A stretch of DNA of 64,000 nt from Thalassovita aquimarina (GCF_018219815.1 NZ_JADMKU010000016.1:39493-103492); one strand, 5' to 3'; positions 17,257 to 27,053 are shown, counted from the stretch's first letter. The notes: generated by a model from the sequence alone, not told the origin. Numbers and translations are program-made.

Positions 17257-17844
17257 ATGCCCAGCCCAGCCGAAGCCCTGATCGAACGCATTCGCGAGTT
17301 GCAGGAACAGTTCGAAGTCGAACTGTCCAAGCGGCGGAAGCAGTTCCGCTACCGGCTGGAAAATGGCCGGGTGGTGTTCGAAGAAGAGACCCGCAAGGCA
17401 CACCGGCAATTGCGGGTCAGGCTGCTGCGCTTCCTTGCCCGGACCCGACCGAAAGAGGTGCTGAGCGCGCCGGTGATCTACTCCTTGATCGTGCCCTTCG
17501 TGATCCTGGATCTGTTCGTGACGGTCTATCACGCGATCTGTTTCCCGATCTACGGCATCCCCAAGGTGCGCCGCCGCGATCACATCCGCATCGACCGTCA
17601 CCACTTGGCCTACCTCAACGGGATGCAGAAGCTGAACTGCGTTTATTGCGGCTATGCCAACGGGCTGATTTCCTATGTCCGCGAAATCGCTGGCCGGACC
17701 GAGGCCTATTGGTGCCCGATCAAACACGCAGATCGGGTCGACGGGCGGCATGACCACTATCACGAATTCCTGGAATACGGAGATGGCGAGGGATGGCACG
17801 GCGGGCTGGTGAAATCGCGGAACGGGCTGAAGGACGAGGAATGA
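17257..17844 (+). CDS. Conserved membrane protein with Cys/His cluster
   Basis: A 195-residue protein not assigned to a named family here. Residues 1-60 are charged and helical (possible coiled coil: IRELQEQFEVELSKRRKQ). One hydrophobic segment follows (YSLIVPFVILDLFVTVYHAICF), then a C-terminal domain with CVYCGYANG and, 20-odd residues later, YWCPIKHA, plus a His-rich end (GRHDHYHEF). The CxxC...C/H arrangement suggests metal binding. Proteins of this shape are widely conserved as hypotheticals in related bacteria. The ATG at 17257 is chosen over an upstream TTG. Function unknown. Confidence 0.75.
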   Translation: MPSPAEALIERIRELQEQFEVELSKRRKQFRYRLENGRVVFEEETRKAHRQLRVRLLRFLARTRPKEVLSAPVIYSLIVPFVILDLFVTVYHAICFPIYGIPKVRRRDHIRIDRHHLAYLNGMQKLNCVYCGYANGLISYVREIAGRTEAYWCPIKHADRVDGRHDHYHEFLEYGDGEGWHGGLVKSRNGLKDEE

Positions 17845-17982
17845 GCACGCGGCGCTGAAATTCCGGGGGCCGGAGGTGGGGCGCGGGCACTAGGTCCGAA
17901 GCGAACCCATGCCCGTCAGCATGAACAAAGGATGTTCGGGAATGATGGGGGAAACCCCACCCTGCAGTCGTACCGAGGGCGG

Positions 17983-18408
17983 TTATTTCCGGCGCAGCTT
18001 GATCACCACGTCGACAGAGCTGATTTCCGCGCCTTCCGGCGCCTCGGGCAGGCGGGTGATGACCAGTTCCTCGGTCGGCGCGTCGGTCAGTTTGCCGTCA
18101 TCTTCCCAGAAGAAATGCGGGTGATCGTGGGTATTGGTGTCGAAATAGCTTTTCGACCCGTCGACGGTGACTTCCTGCATAAGCCCGGCTTCGCAGAAGG
18201 TGCGCAGGGTGTTGTAGACCGTGGCCAGCGACACGCTTTCGCCGGTTTCGCGCACCGCGGCGAACAGGCTTTCGGCGGTGACGTGGCGATGCTGTCCGTC
18301 GCCCACCAGCAGCGACGCCAGGGTCAGCCGCTGACGGGTCGGGCGCAATCCTGCCCCTGCCAGCCACTCGGACCCTCTTTGTGCCGGTTGCGTGCTCAGC
18401 TTCATCAT
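17983..18408 (-). CDS. irr: Fur-family iron response regulator Irr
   Basis: A 141-residue Fur-superfamily regulator. The winged helix begins GLRPTRQRLTLASLLVGDGQHRHVTAESLFAAV and ends SLATVYNTLRTFCEAG; the metal/haem-sensing part contains the HDHPHFF cluster typical of Irr, in place of the usual Fur/Zur cysteine pairs. In alphaproteobacteria Irr represses iron-demanding processes under low iron and is inactivated through haem. Location divergent from fabA is the usual one in Rhodobacteraceae and supports the call. The ATG at 18408 follows GAAGGGAAGACG; a second ATG is immediately adjacent. Confidence 0.85.
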   Translation of the reverse strand: MMKLSTQPAQRGSEWLAGAGLRPTRQRLTLASLLVGDGQHRHVTAESLFAAVRETGESVSLATVYNTLRTFCEAGLMQEVTVDGSKSYFDTNTHDHPHFFWEDDGKLTDAPTEELVITRLPEAPEGAEISSVDVVIKLRRK

Positions 18409-18418
18409 CGTCTTCCCT

Positions 18419-18439
18419 TCCTAATATGACAATATAGGA
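18419..18439. promoter_or_regulatory. Imperfect palindrome in irr-fabA intergenic region
   Basis: TCCTAATAT (18419-18427) and ATATAGGA (18432-18439) form an imperfect palindrome in the only AT-rich stretch between divergent irr and fabA, about 10 bases upstream of the irr start. It could be an autoregulatory site of Irr or another Fur-type factor; it does not closely match the ICE-box consensus. Confidence 0.4.
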
Positions 18440-18576
18440 GAGACCACCGGTGGAATTCAAATGAAAACAGGTCGCATCTGTCCGCCAAGGCCCGCGTGCA
18501 TGGACTTGCAGGACTTCCCCACGGGGTGCTAGAGGGAGATTGAAAGCAACAATATTTCCCGAAGGGGGCGGCCAGA

Positions 18577-19086
18577 ATGGCACAATATCCGAGCAGTTTC
18601 GACAAGGAAGACCTTCTGAAATGCGCCCGTGGCGAACTGTTTGGCCCCGGCAATGCCCAGCTGCCCGCGCCGCCGATGCTGATGATGGACCGGATCACCG
18701 AGATTTCCGGCGATGGCGGCCTGCACGGCAAGGGCCATGTGGTTGCCGAATTCGACATCAATCCGGACCTGTGGTTCTTCGAATGCCATTTCCCCGGCAA
18801 TCCGATCATGCCCGGCTGCCTTGGCCTTGACGGGCTGTGGCAGCTGACCGGCTTCAACCTGGGCTGGCGCGGCTGGGAAGGGCGCGGCTATGCTCTGGGC
18901 GTGGGCGAGGTCAAGCTGACCGGCATGGTGCGCCCGGACCGCAAGATGCTGACCTACAAGGTCGACTTCACCAAGGCGATCCAGACCCGCCGGCTGACCA
19001 TGGGTGTCGCCGATGGTATTGTGGAAGCCGATGGAGAGGTTATCTACCAGGTCAAGGACATGAAGGTCGCTCTGTCGGAAGGCTGA
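18577..19086 (+). CDS. fabA: 3-hydroxydecanoyl-ACP dehydratase/isomerase FabA
   Basis: A 169-residue hot-dog-fold enzyme. His71 (in [14 protein letters not shown]) and Asp85 (GCLGLDGLW) correspond to the catalytic His70 and Asp84 of E. coli FabA. It dehydrates 3-hydroxydecanoyl-ACP and isomerises trans-2 to cis-3-decenoyl-ACP, starting unsaturated fatty-acid synthesis. It is followed by fabB and fabI, giving a compact anaerobic-type unsaturated fatty acid module. Confidence 0.97.
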   Translation: MAQYPSSFDKEDLLKCARGELFGPGNAQLPAPPMLMMDRITEISGDGGLHGKGHVVAEFDINPDLWFFECHFPGNPIMPGCLGLDGLWQLTGFNLGWRGWEGRGYALGVGEVKLTGMVRPDRKMLTYKVDFTKAIQTRRLTMGVADGIVEADGEVIYQVKDMKVALSEG

Positions 19087-19135
19087 GAAAGCCGAGAAAG
19101 CACAGACCGCCCTTGGGTAAAGAAGGAGAGCGCAG

Positions 19136-20365
19136 ATGCGCCGAGTAGTGGTTACCGGGATGGGCGTGGTTTCGTCCATCGGCAATAACGTCGAAGAGGT
19201 CTTGGCCTCGCTGAAAGCGGGCAAATCGGGGATCACCGCCAATGAGGCGATGATCGAACACGGCTTCCGCAGCCAGGTTGCGGGCGCGGTGGATATCGAC
19301 GTCACCGAACATATCGACAAGCGCACCCTGCGCTTCATGGGGCCGGGTGCGGCCTATGCCCATATCGCGATGCAACAGGCGATCAATGATGCCGGGCTGA
19401 CCGAAGCCGACATCGTCAACCCGCGCACCGGTCTGGTGGCCGGGTCCGGCGGGCCGTCGACCAGCGCCATGCTGGCGGCGCATCAGACGGTGCTGGAAAA
19501 GGGCAGCCCGAAGCGGATCGGACCCTTCGCGGTGCCCAAATGCATGGGATCGACGATTTCGGCCAACCTGTCGACCGCCTTCAAGATCAAGGGCATCAAC
19601 TATTCGATCACCTCGGCCTGTTCGACTTCGCTGCATTGCATCGGCAATGCCGCGGAACAGATCATGATGGGCAAGCAGGACGTGATGTTCGCCGGCGGCG
19701 GCGAGGAATTGGACTGGACCCTGTCCTGCCTGTTCGACGCGATGGGCGCGATGAGCTCTAAGTACAATGACACCCCGGAAAAGGCCTCGCGGGCTTTCGA
19801 CGCCGATCGCGACGGCTTCGTGATTTCGGGCGGCGGCGGCATCGTGGTGCTGGAAGATCTGGAACGCGCGCTGGCGCGCGGCGCCAAGATCTATGCCGAA
19901 GTGACCGGTTTCGCGGCAACGTCCGACGGCCACGACATGGTCGCGCCCTCGGGCGAGGGCGGCGAGCGGGCGATGCGGCTGGCGCTGTCGACCCTGGCCG
20001 AGGACCGCAAGGTCAGCTACATCAACGCGCACGGCACCTCGACCCCGGTCGGCGATGTCGGCGAGGTCGAAGCGGTCCGCCGCGTCTTCGGCGACGACTA
20101 CGTGCCGCCGATTTCCTCGACCAAGTCGATGACCGGCCACAGCCAAGGGGCCACCGGCGCGCAGGAAGCGATTTACTGCCTGCTGGCGCTGGAGCACGAT
20201 TTCATCATCCCGTCGATCAATGTCGGCACGCTCGATCCCGCCCTGCGCGAGGGAGAGATCGCCACCAAGCTGGTCGAAAACGCGGGTCTCGACACGGTGA
20301 TGACCAACAGTTTCGGTTTCGGCGGCACCAACGGGTCGATGCTTCTTTCCAAATACCTGGGGTAA
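19136..20365 (+). CDS. fabB: 3-oxoacyl-ACP synthase I FabB
   Basis: A 409-residue ketoacyl synthase. The active-site Cys162 is in [10 protein letters not shown], and the two catalytic His are in [11 protein letters not shown] and [11 protein letters not shown], as in FabB/KAS I. It elongates the cis-unsaturated intermediate made by FabA. AAGAAGGAGAGCGCAG precedes the ATG. The stop is immediately followed by the fabI start, with no spacer. Confidence 0.97.
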   Translation: MRRVVVTGMGVVSSIGNNVEEVLASLKAGKSGITANEAMIEHGFRSQVAGAVDIDVTEHIDKRTLRFMGPGAAYAHIAMQQAINDAGLTEADIVNPRTGLVAGSGGPSTSAMLAAHQTVLEKGSPKRIGPFAVPKCMGSTISANLSTAFKIKGINYSITSACSTSLHCIGNAAEQIMMGKQDVMFAGGGEELDWTLSCLFDAMGAMSSKYNDTPEKASRAFDADRDGFVISGGGGIVVLEDLERALARGAKIYAEVTGFAATSDGHDMVAPSGEGGERAMRLALSTLAEDRKVSYINAHGTSTPVGDVGEVEAVRRVFGDDYVPPISSTKSMTGHSQGATGAQEAIYCLLALEHDFIIPSINVGTLDPALREGEIATKLVENAGLDTVMTNSFGFGGTNGSMLLSKYLG

Positions 20366-21163
20366 ATGCGGATGTGCGGAGTTCTGAGCGGAAAACGCGG
20401 CCTGATCATGGGCGTCGCCAATGAGAGGTCGATCGCCTGGGGCATCGCCAAGGCGATGAGCGAGGCGGGGGCGGAACTGGCCTTCACCTACCAGGGCGAA
20501 GCCTTCGGCAAGCGGCTGGAGCCGCTGGCCGCCTCGGTCGGATCCGATTTCATGGTTGATGTCGACGTCACCGACGAGGCGTCGCTGGACGCGGCCTTCG
20601 CTCAGCTGGCGGACCGCTGGCCGATGATCGATTTCGTGGTCCATGCGATCGCCTATTCCGACAAGGCCGAACTGACCGGGCGCTTCATCAATACCAGCCG
20701 CGACAATTTCAAGAATTCGCTGGATATCTCCTGCTACTCCTTCATCGACGTGGCGCGGCGCGCCTATCCGATGATGAAGGAAAACGGCGGCACGCTGCTG
20801 ACCCTGACCTATGGCGGGTCGAACCGGGTGACGCCGAATTACAACGTGATGGGCGTGGCCAAGGCGGCGCTGGAATCGGCGACCCGTTACCTGGCCAACG
20901 ACCTTGGTCCGGAGGGCATCCGGGTGAACGCAATCTCGCCCGGTCCGATGAAAACGCTGGCGGGGGCCGCAATCGGCGGCGCGCGCAAGACCTACAAGCA
21001 CACCGACCAGAACGCGCCGCTGCGCTCGAACGCGACGCTGGAAGCTGTCGGCGGCACGGCGGTTTACCTGGCCTCGGAGGCTGGGGCCTTTACCACCGGC
21101 GAGATCGTCCGTGTCGATGGTGGTTACCACGTGCTGGGCATGCCGCAGCCGGAGAACCTGTAA
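20366..21163 (+). CDS. fabI: Enoyl-ACP reductase FabI
   Basis: A 265-residue SDR-type enoyl-ACP reductase. The cofactor loop GVANERSIAWGIAKA is diagnostic for FabI, as are HAIAYSDKAEL, and the Tyr-x6-Lys pair in NYNVMGVAKAALE. It performs the last step of each elongation round using NAD(P)H. The chosen ATG directly abuts the fabB stop; a second ATG two codons later is equally possible. A strong terminator closes the operon. Confidence 0.96.
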   Translation: MRMCGVLSGKRGLIMGVANERSIAWGIAKAMSEAGAELAFTYQGEAFGKRLEPLAASVGSDFMVDVDVTDEASLDAAFAQLADRWPMIDFVVHAIAYSDKAELTGRFINTSRDNFKNSLDISCYSFIDVARRAYPMMKENGGTLLTLTYGGSNRVTPNYNVMGVAKAALESATRYLANDLGPEGIRVNAISPGPMKTLAGAAIGGARKTYKHTDQNAPLRSNATLEAVGGTAVYLASEAGAFTTGEIVRVDGGYHVLGMPQPENL

Positions 21164-21237
21164 GCCTGTCCATCGGCACGGGCGCCCCGGCGCCTGGCCG
21201 GTTGGTGGCAACGGGAAGCGGATCATGATCAAGCGAG

Positions 21238-21270
21238 AAAGGGCCCGCCTGTTTGGCGGGCCCTTTCTTT
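21238..21270. terminator. Bidirectional terminator between fabI and the RTX gene
   Basis: AAAGGGCCCGCC (21238-21249) pairs perfectly with GGCGGGCCCTTT (21255-21266) around TGTTT, with CTTT after it and an A-rich run before it. The gene pair is convergent, so it can serve both strands. Confidence 0.9.
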
Positions 21271-21323
21271 GCTCCGTGTCCGGCCCCGTGCATGGTGGGT
21301 ATGGGGCGTTGGGCGGGACGACC

Positions 21324-24300
21324 TCAGATGAATGTGAAGTCGCCGAAGCTGTTCAGATCGCTTACCAGCATGTTCTGGAACAGGATGGTATCGCCGGTGA
21401 CCAGGGTCATCAGGACATCGCTGCCGATCTGCGTGAAGCTGATATCCGAGGTGCCGTAACCGCCGGCGATCTCGATCTGGTCGGTGACGACCTCGAAATC
21501 GGTGATGGTGTCGGCATCCCAATTGGCCGGGTAGAAGCGGAACACGTCGGCGCCGGCATTCCCGGTCAGCAGGTCGTTGCCCGCCGCGCCGATCACGGTG
21601 TCGTTGCCGTTCCCGCCGTTCAGGGTGTCGTTGCCGTTCCCGCCATTCATGAAGTCGTAGCCGTTGCCGCCATGCAGGAAATCGAAGCCGTTTTGACCCC
21701 AGAGGTTATCGTTTTGATTGCCCCCCCACAGCGTATCACCGTCATTGCCGCCGTTCAGCGTATCCTCGCCATCGCCGCCGACCAAAGTATCGGCACCGAC
21801 ATTGCCGTCCAGCCTGTCGTTGTCGACGCCGCCATACAGCCTGTCATTGCCATCCTCGCCGAACAGGAAGTCATTGCCGGCCGCCCCGATCAGGGTGTCG
21901 TCGCCGATCCAGCCCCGCATCGTGTCATTGCCGACACCGCCATCCATCTGGTCGTTGCCATGGCCGCCATAGAGCGCATCGTTGCCAGCGTCACCCGCGA
22001 GCGTATCATTGTGGTTGCCGCCCCACAGCGTATCGTTGTCGCTACCGCCGTTCAGCGTATCTTCACCGTCGCCGCCGCTGAGGACATCGGTGCCGGCACC
22101 GCCATCCAGCAGGTCGTTGTCGCTGCCGCCGTTCAGCCTGTCATTGCCGTCTTCGCCGAACAGGAAGTCATTGCCGGCCGCCCCGGTCAGGGTGTCGTCG
22201 CCGATCCAGCCCCGCATCGTGTCGTTGCCGACACCGCCATCCATCTGGTCGTGACCATGGCCGCCATAAAGCGCATCGTTACCGGCGTCACCCGCGAGCG
22301 TGTCATTGTGGTTGCCACCCAGCAGCGTATCGTTGTCAGCGCCGCCGTTCAGCGTGTCTTCGCCATTGCCGCCGATCAGGATATCGGCGCCGACACCGCC
22401 ATCGAGCAGGTCGTCGTCGTCACCGCCGTTCAGCCTGTCATTGCCGTCCTCGCCGAACAGGAAGTCATTGCCCGCCGCCCCGATCAGGGTGTCGTCGCCG
22501 ATCCAGCCGCGCAGGGTGTCGTTACCGGCACCGCCGTCCAATTGGTCGTGACCATGGTCGCCATAAAGCGCGTCGTTGCCGGCATCGCCCGAGAGCGTAT
22601 CGCTGTGATTGCCGCCCAGCAGCGTGTCGTTGTCAGCGCCGCCGTTCAGGACGTCCGCGCCATTGCGGCCAAGCAGGATGTCGGCGCCGTTGCCGCCGTA
22701 CAGGATGTCGTTGTCGTCACCGCCATCCAGCCTGTCATTGCCATCCTCGCCCAGCAACACGTCGATGCCCGTCGACCCGGTCAGGGTGTCGTTTCCGATC
22801 CAGCCGCGCAGGGTGTCGTTTCCGATACCGCCGTCCATCTGGTCATTGCCGTGGCCGCCATAGAGCGCATCGTTGCCGCCCTGGCCCGAAAGCGTATCGT
22901 CGTGGTTGCCGCCCCACAGCGTATCGTTGCCGAGGCCGCCATAGAGCAGGTCGTTGCCGCCCTGTCCCGTGAGCGTATCGTTGTGATTGCCGCCATACAG
23001 CGTGTCGTAACCGAAGCTGCCGAGCAGGCTGTCTGCACCGTCGCCGCCGATCAGGATGTCGCTGCCGCCGCCGCCGTTCAGGGTGTCGTCGCCACCGTTG
23101 CCCCACAGCAGGTTGTTGACACCATCGCCAAGAATGTTGTCGGCCCGTTCCGAACCGCTGACGTTTTCGACATCCTGCACGTCATAGGGGCCGAATGTGG
23201 TCGGCATGAAGTCATAGGTCTGGGCCGCCAGGTCGACATTGAAGCCCAGCGAGACGTTGCCATAGGCGCTCAGGTCCAGCAGGTCGATGCCGCTACCGCC
23301 ATAGACATTGTCGGCGAGGTCAGAACCGGTGATCTGGAAAACGTCGTTGCCGGCGCCGCCATAGCAGAAGTCGTCGAAAAGGCCGCCATTCAGCGTGTCG
23401 TTCCCGTCGCCACCTATCAGCGTGTCGACGCCGCTTGCCCCTAGGATGACGTCGTTGCCGGCGCCGCCATCGATGCTGTTGTTACCCGAACTGCCGGTCA
23501 GGGAATCATCGCCGGAACCCGTGATCAGGTTCTCGAAGTTGACGAAGGATTCCGGAACATAATTGGTCACGCCTGTGCCCAGGTCGATCGTATAGTTTCC
23601 GTTCCATGTCGTGGTGTCCAGCAGGTCGGTTCCGGCACCGCCATCGAGTGTCTCGTTGGTTCCAAGCCCGGCAAAGATGGTGTCGTTGCCGTCATTGCCG
23701 TCGAACAGGCCCGACCCGTCGGAATGGATCGTGTTGTCACCCGATCCGTCGAGATAAGTCTCGATATTGATCAGCGTTGCCGAAGGAGAGTTCAGATGGG
23801 AGCCGGTGATCAACCCTGTGTTGAAGTTAAACACGTCGCCGCTGTAGGTGCTTGCCGAATGGTCGAGCGTATCGTTGCCGGCGCCACCGTCGACGGAATC
23901 GTAGTATTCGCCGTTCAGCACCCGGATCAGGTCATCGCCGTCCCCGCCATTGACGCTGTCAGTGGAGAAGCCGCCCTCAAGCGTGTCGTTGCCGTCGTTT
24001 CCGATCAGCGTGTCGATGCTGCTGCCGCCCTGGATGAAGTCACTGCCATTGGCACCCAGGATATAGTCGTTGCCGCTGCCGCCATCGATCGTGTCGCCCA
24101 CGCCCGAGATCGGGGTGGCATCGTCGCCGTAGATCGTGTCGTTGCCCGAACCTCCGAGCAGGGTCTGACCGTTCAGGCCGCCGTAAATCCGGTCGTTGCC
24201 GGCGCCGCCATCGACATAGTCGCCGTTGTTGCCGCCGGCATAGATGGTGTCGTTGCCGTCGTCGCCATACAGGCTGTCGGCCCCTGAATAGCCGTAGATC

Positions 24301-25961
24301 GTGTCGTTGCCACCGCCGCCGCGGATCGAGTTGGCGACATTATTGCCGTGGATCACTTCAGCCCCGGAGCCGCCCACCACGTTTTCAATCACCGTGCCGT
24401 AGGCGATGGTCAGGTTCCCGGTCAGGCCGCCCACGCTGGAGATCGTGCCGGTGGTCGACGAGCTCGAGAAGGTGCGGACGTCGATCACGGTGTTGTTCGA
24501 GAACCCGGACAGGTCCAGCGTGTCGATGCCGCCACCATCGACGATGCAGGTCGCGTTGGTGTCCAGCAGCGTGTCAAGCGAAGCATAGGCCGTGTTGGCA
24601 TAACCGAAGAGCGGACCGGTGCTCGACGGGGTCCAGTCGTACCATGTTGAATTGAAGCCCCAGGTGGTGTTGCCGGTGGTAGTCCCGTCATCGATCCCGT
24701 AGCCCATCGGATTGTAGATCCGGTCGAGCGTCATCCAATCCACCGCCATCGGACCGATCAGGCGGGCATAGGATTGGCTATTGTAGTTGTCCTGGGACCA
24801 GTAGGACATCATGGTCTGCTGCCAGGTGTCGTTTTCCCAGTAGGCGTCGTTGTAGGTCGGACTGCCGGAACCCGCGTTATACAGTCCCTGGTGACCAAGG
24901 CCCAGCGTGTGGCCGATTTCGTGCAGGTAGGTCTGGAACGTGTAATCGCCGATATTACCGGCGGAGCCACCGTTCCAGCCGGTGGCCACGTTGACCCAGG
25001 CGTACTGGATCGAACCGTCCGCGGACTGGTTGAAATTGGCGAAGGCCTTGCCCGCTACGTTGTCATAGAAGAACAGATCGACGATCGCGGTGTCCGTCGA
25101 AGTGGTTTCGACGAAGTTGATGCCGAGGATGTCTTCGTAGACATTCAGCGCATGTCGGATCGAATCCACCCGCGACGCCGTCCCGGTCCCATCCGTATCG
25201 ACTCCTGGAAAACTCGTCACATTGTAATGGATCACGCCGTTCTTGGCGTTGGTGCCAGACGAAGTGAGGTTGAAGAAGGGCGAATTGGTGTAAGGGTACG
25301 GATTCCAGAATTCATCCCAGAAATCGTTGCCACCGCTGCCAGTGTTGTTCTCGTTGAGATAGGTGGACAGGGTCAACAGGGAAGTCGGCGGTGCCGGGGC
25401 CGCCAGATCGTCGGGCATCGCCGCCGCGCCGCCATCCGGATCGGCGTTCGATTCCTGATCCGGCGCTGCGCTGACATTGGAGCCGCCTACGAAGATGCGG
25501 CCATCTTCCCAATTAGTTGTCGTATAAGCCTGTGGCGTGACTGGTCCGACGGAGGTGGGGCCATAGTCCGGTGCTGGTTCGTAGATGGCATCGCGTGGTT
25601 CGGGAACGGGCTGAAAATCGAACGAAATGTCGACCGGTTCCGTTTCGGTGATGGCATAGCTGCCAAGGGTGTCTCCCCCATCGTCCCAATCGCCACCGTC
25701 CAGCCCCGCCGAGCCGTCATCGCCAGAAGGTTCTTCGGTTTCTTCGCTGCTCAGAGGCTCCCCGCCGAGAGGATCGCCATCCAGCCCCTCGGTGATGGGA
25801 CCGCTGTCCTCCGGCGTATCGGCATCGTCCTGATCCTTCGGCGCCTTCGATTCGTATTGCACGTCGTTCGAAAGACCCACGGCACCGCCCACGACCGGGT
25901 CATGCAGGTTGTCCTTGTCAAAAATCGGTGTGTTCAAGTCATCGTTTTCGAAATCGCGCAT
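21324..25961 (-). CDS. Secreted serralysin-like RTX metalloprotease with long repeat tail
   Basis: A 1545-residue protein. The N-terminal 170 residues are acidic and Pro-rich without a Sec signal. A peptidase M10-type domain follows: the zinc site HEIGHTLGLGH at residues 347-357 and the Met-turn TMMSYWSQ about 40 residues later are as in serralysins. From about residue 560 to the end it is almost entirely GGxGxDxLxG calcium-binding nonapeptides, including four near-identical 99-residue blocks. The C-terminus (TITDFEVVTDQIEI...) resembles the uncleaved type I secretion signal of RTX proteins. Expected fate: export by a type I secretion system (none in this window) and Ca-dependent folding outside. 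Normal serralysins have about 480 residues, so the tail is greatly enlarged. The ATG at 25961 has GGAGG 5 bases in front. Confidence 0.88.
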   Translation of the reverse strand: MRDFENDDLNTPIFDKDNLHDPVVGGAVGLSNDVQYESKAPKDQDDADTPEDSGPITEGLDGDPLGGEPLSSEETEEPSGDDGSAGLDGGDWDDGGDTLGSYAITETEPVDISFDFQPVPEPRDAIYEPAPDYGPTSVGPVTPQAYTTTNWEDGRIFVGGSNVSAAPDQESNADPDGGAAAMPDDLAAPAPPTSLLTLSTYLNENNTGSGGNDFWDEFWNPYPYTNSPFFNLTSSGTNAKNGVIHYNVTSFPGVDTDGTGTASRVDSIRHALNVYEDILGINFVETTSTDTAIVDLFFYDNVAGKAFANFNQSADGSIQYAWVNVATGWNGGSAGNIGDYTFQTYLHEIGHTLGLGHQGLYNAGSGSPTYNDAYWENDTWQQTMMSYWSQDNYNSQSYARLIGPMAVDWMTLDRIYNPMGYGIDDGTTTGNTTWGFNSTWYDWTPSSTGPLFGYANTAYASLDTLLDTNATCIVDGGGIDTLDLSGFSNNTVIDVRTFSSSSTTGTISSVGGLTGNLTIAYGTVIENVVGGSGAEVIHGNNVANSIRGGGGNDTIYGYSGADSLYGDDGNDTIYAGGNNGDYVDGGAGNDRIYGGLNGQTLLGGSGNDTIYGDDATPISGVGDTIDGGSGNDYILGANGSDFIQGGSSIDTLIGNDGNDTLEGGFSTDSVNGGDGDDLIRVLNGEYYDSVDGGAGNDTLDHSASTYSGDVFNFNTGLITGSHLNSPSATLINIETYLDGSGDNTIHSDGSGLFDGNDGNDTIFAGLGTNETLDGGAGTDLLDTTTWNGNYTIDLGTGVTNYVPESFVNFENLITGSGDDSLTGSSGNNSIDGGAGNDVILGASGVDTLIGGDGNDTLNGGLFDDFCYGGAGNDVFQITGSDLADNVYGGSGIDLLDLSAYGNVSLGFNVDLAAQTYDFMPTTFGPYDVQDVENVSGSERADNILGDGVNNLLWGNGGDDTLNGGGGSDILIGGDGADSLLGSFGYDTLYGGNHNDTLTGQGGNDLLYGGLGNDTLWGGNHDDTLSGQGGNDALYGGHGNDQMDGGIGNDTLRGWIGNDTLTGSTGIDVLLGEDGNDRLDGGDDNDILYGGNGADILLGRNGADVLNGGADNDTLLGGNHSDTLSGDAGNDALYGDHGHDQLDGGAGNDTLRGWIGDDTLIGAAGNDFLFGEDGNDRLNGGDDDDLLDGGVGADILIGGNGEDTLNGGADNDTLLGGNHNDTLAGDAGNDALYGGHGHDQMDGGVGNDTMRGWIGDDTLTGAAGNDFLFGEDGNDRLNGGSDNDLLDGGAGTDVLSGGDGEDTLNGGSDNDTLWGGNHNDTLAGDAGNDALYGGHGNDQMDGGVGNDTMRGWIGDDTLIGAAGNDFLFGEDGNDRLYGGVDNDRLDGNVGADTLVGGDGEDTLNGGNDGDTLWGGNQNDNLWGQNGFDFLHGGNGYDFMNGGNGNDTLNGGNGNDTVIGAAGNDLLTGNAGADVFRFYPANWDADTITDFEVVTDQIEIAGGYGTSDISFTQIGSDVLMTLVTGDTILFQNMLVSDLNSFGDFTFI
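21718..22905 (-). repeat. Four 297-bp (99-residue) tandem super-repeats
   Basis: The marker encoding DFLFGEDGNDRL recurs at 21861, 22158 and 22455, and in diverged form at 22752, each exactly 297 bp apart; the unit boundary sequence at 21721, 22018, 22315, 22612 and 22909 keeps the same period. Each unit encodes about eleven RTX nonapeptides, including an unusual non-RTX-like turn RGWIGDDTL. Homogeneity at DNA level points to recent duplication or gene conversion. Confidence 0.9.
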
Positions 25962-26489
25962 CACAACCTCCGTCGGATTGATAAATCTGGTGAACGCAGC
26001 CGGCACCTGCCGATGGCCCTCACGGAATAGGATGTTCTACAAGCGCCCCTGGCCGGGATGGCCACTGGCAAGCTTGGTCTTGTTAAAAAAGCGTCTTCGC
26101 CGCTGGTTTCGGCAAAGCGGCAAGGCACTCCAAAGAAGTGTTTCTTAAAAGCCCGGCGGGGTCTTCGGCTTCGTTCCGAACGCGTTGCAAACACGTCATT
26201 CTCAGGCCCTCCATCTCCACTCGAAGAGATATCAGAGGCGAAATGACGGCATGCCGTCCGGCGCGGCACTGCTCTTTATTCAATAGCCAGACGGAACAAT
26301 TCCTGATCCGTCACCTGTCGGCCCCGGTTTTCCGGAACAATTAATCAACGCACCATACGGTGTAGCTGTGGCAGTCTCATCAATTCTAACAAACTCATCC
26401 GATTCTTAACACAAAACCGTGAGGAGCGGCATGATTTTCTCTATTTTTTTTGAAACACCCGCGTTGCGCCAACGCGCGATGGGCGGGTG
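25962..26489. other. 528-bp intergenic region before the RTX gene
   Basis: No supported gene. The stretch is AT-richer than its surroundings, particularly 26290-26460, and must hold the promoters of the RTX gene reading left. Open frames here lack ribosome-binding sites and coding character. No clear operator was recognised. Confidence 0.6.
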
Positions 26490-27053
26490 CTAGAAATTCG
26501 GCAGGACCACGATTTCGACGCGCCGGTTCCGGCTGCGGCCTTCTTCGGTTTCGTTCGATGCGACTGGTTCGCTGGCGCCGCGTCCCATGACATGCAGCAG
26601 GCCGCGTTGCCAGCCCTGGGCCAGGAATGCCTCCGCGACGGCTTCGGCGCGGTGCTGCGACAGCGCCTGGTTGGCCTCGGCCGTACCACTGTCATCGGTG
26701 TGGCCGGTGATCTGGATCGTGGCGAACGGGCCGCGCAGCAATTCCTGCGCCAGCAGGTCAAGCTGTTGCTGCCGTCCGGTGTCGAGAACGGCCTGGCCGC
26801 TGGTGAAAAGGATGTCGGCGGGCATGGTGATCGTCAGCCTTCCATTTTTTCTGCTGATCTCAACGCCGTTCGCCGCGAGTTTTCGGCGCAGTTCGGTTTC
26901 CAGATCGTTCAGGTTGCCGGTCGGGCGCGGCGGGAGCTGGGTTCGGTCCTCGGGCAGTGAACTGGCCGGGTGCCGGGTTTCGGGAAGCGAACAGCCAGTC
27001 TGGGTCGTCGCGAGGACTGTTCCGAGGCTGAGAAGGATCTTTGCCGCAATCAT
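26490..27053 (-). CDS. OmpA-domain envelope protein
   Basis: A 187-residue protein with an N-terminal signal-like hydrophobic stretch (residues 3-20) ending TQTGCSLPE; the Cys could be lipidated, though Gln and Thr before it make a poor lipobox. A Pro-rich spacer leads to a peptidoglycan-binding OmpA_C domain from about residue 80: DILFTSGQAVLD, then ITGHTDDSGTAEANQALSQHRA and the closing NRRVEIVV. It probably ties the outer membrane or periplasm to the cell wall. The ATG at 27053 is chosen because it places the hydrophobic stretch right after a Lys. Confidence 0.8.
   Translation of the reverse strand: MIAAKILLSLGTVLATTQTGCSLPETRHPASSLPEDRTQLPPRPTGNLNDLETELRRKLAANGVEISRKNGRLTITMPADILFTSGQAVLDTGRQQQLDLLAQELLRGPFATIQITGHTDDSGTAEANQALSQHRAEAVAEAFLAQGWQRGLLHVMGRGASEPVASNETEEGRSRNRRVEIVVLPNF

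Noticed and set aside
21111..23444. 777-codon plus-strand frame of VIAVPA-like repeats
   Set aside because: It is the antisense reading of the RTX repeats; regularity comes from the repeat DNA.
26007..26489. Search for a small RNA or operator in the RTX upstream region
   Set aside because: No stem followed by a T-run and no convincing palindrome could be identified.
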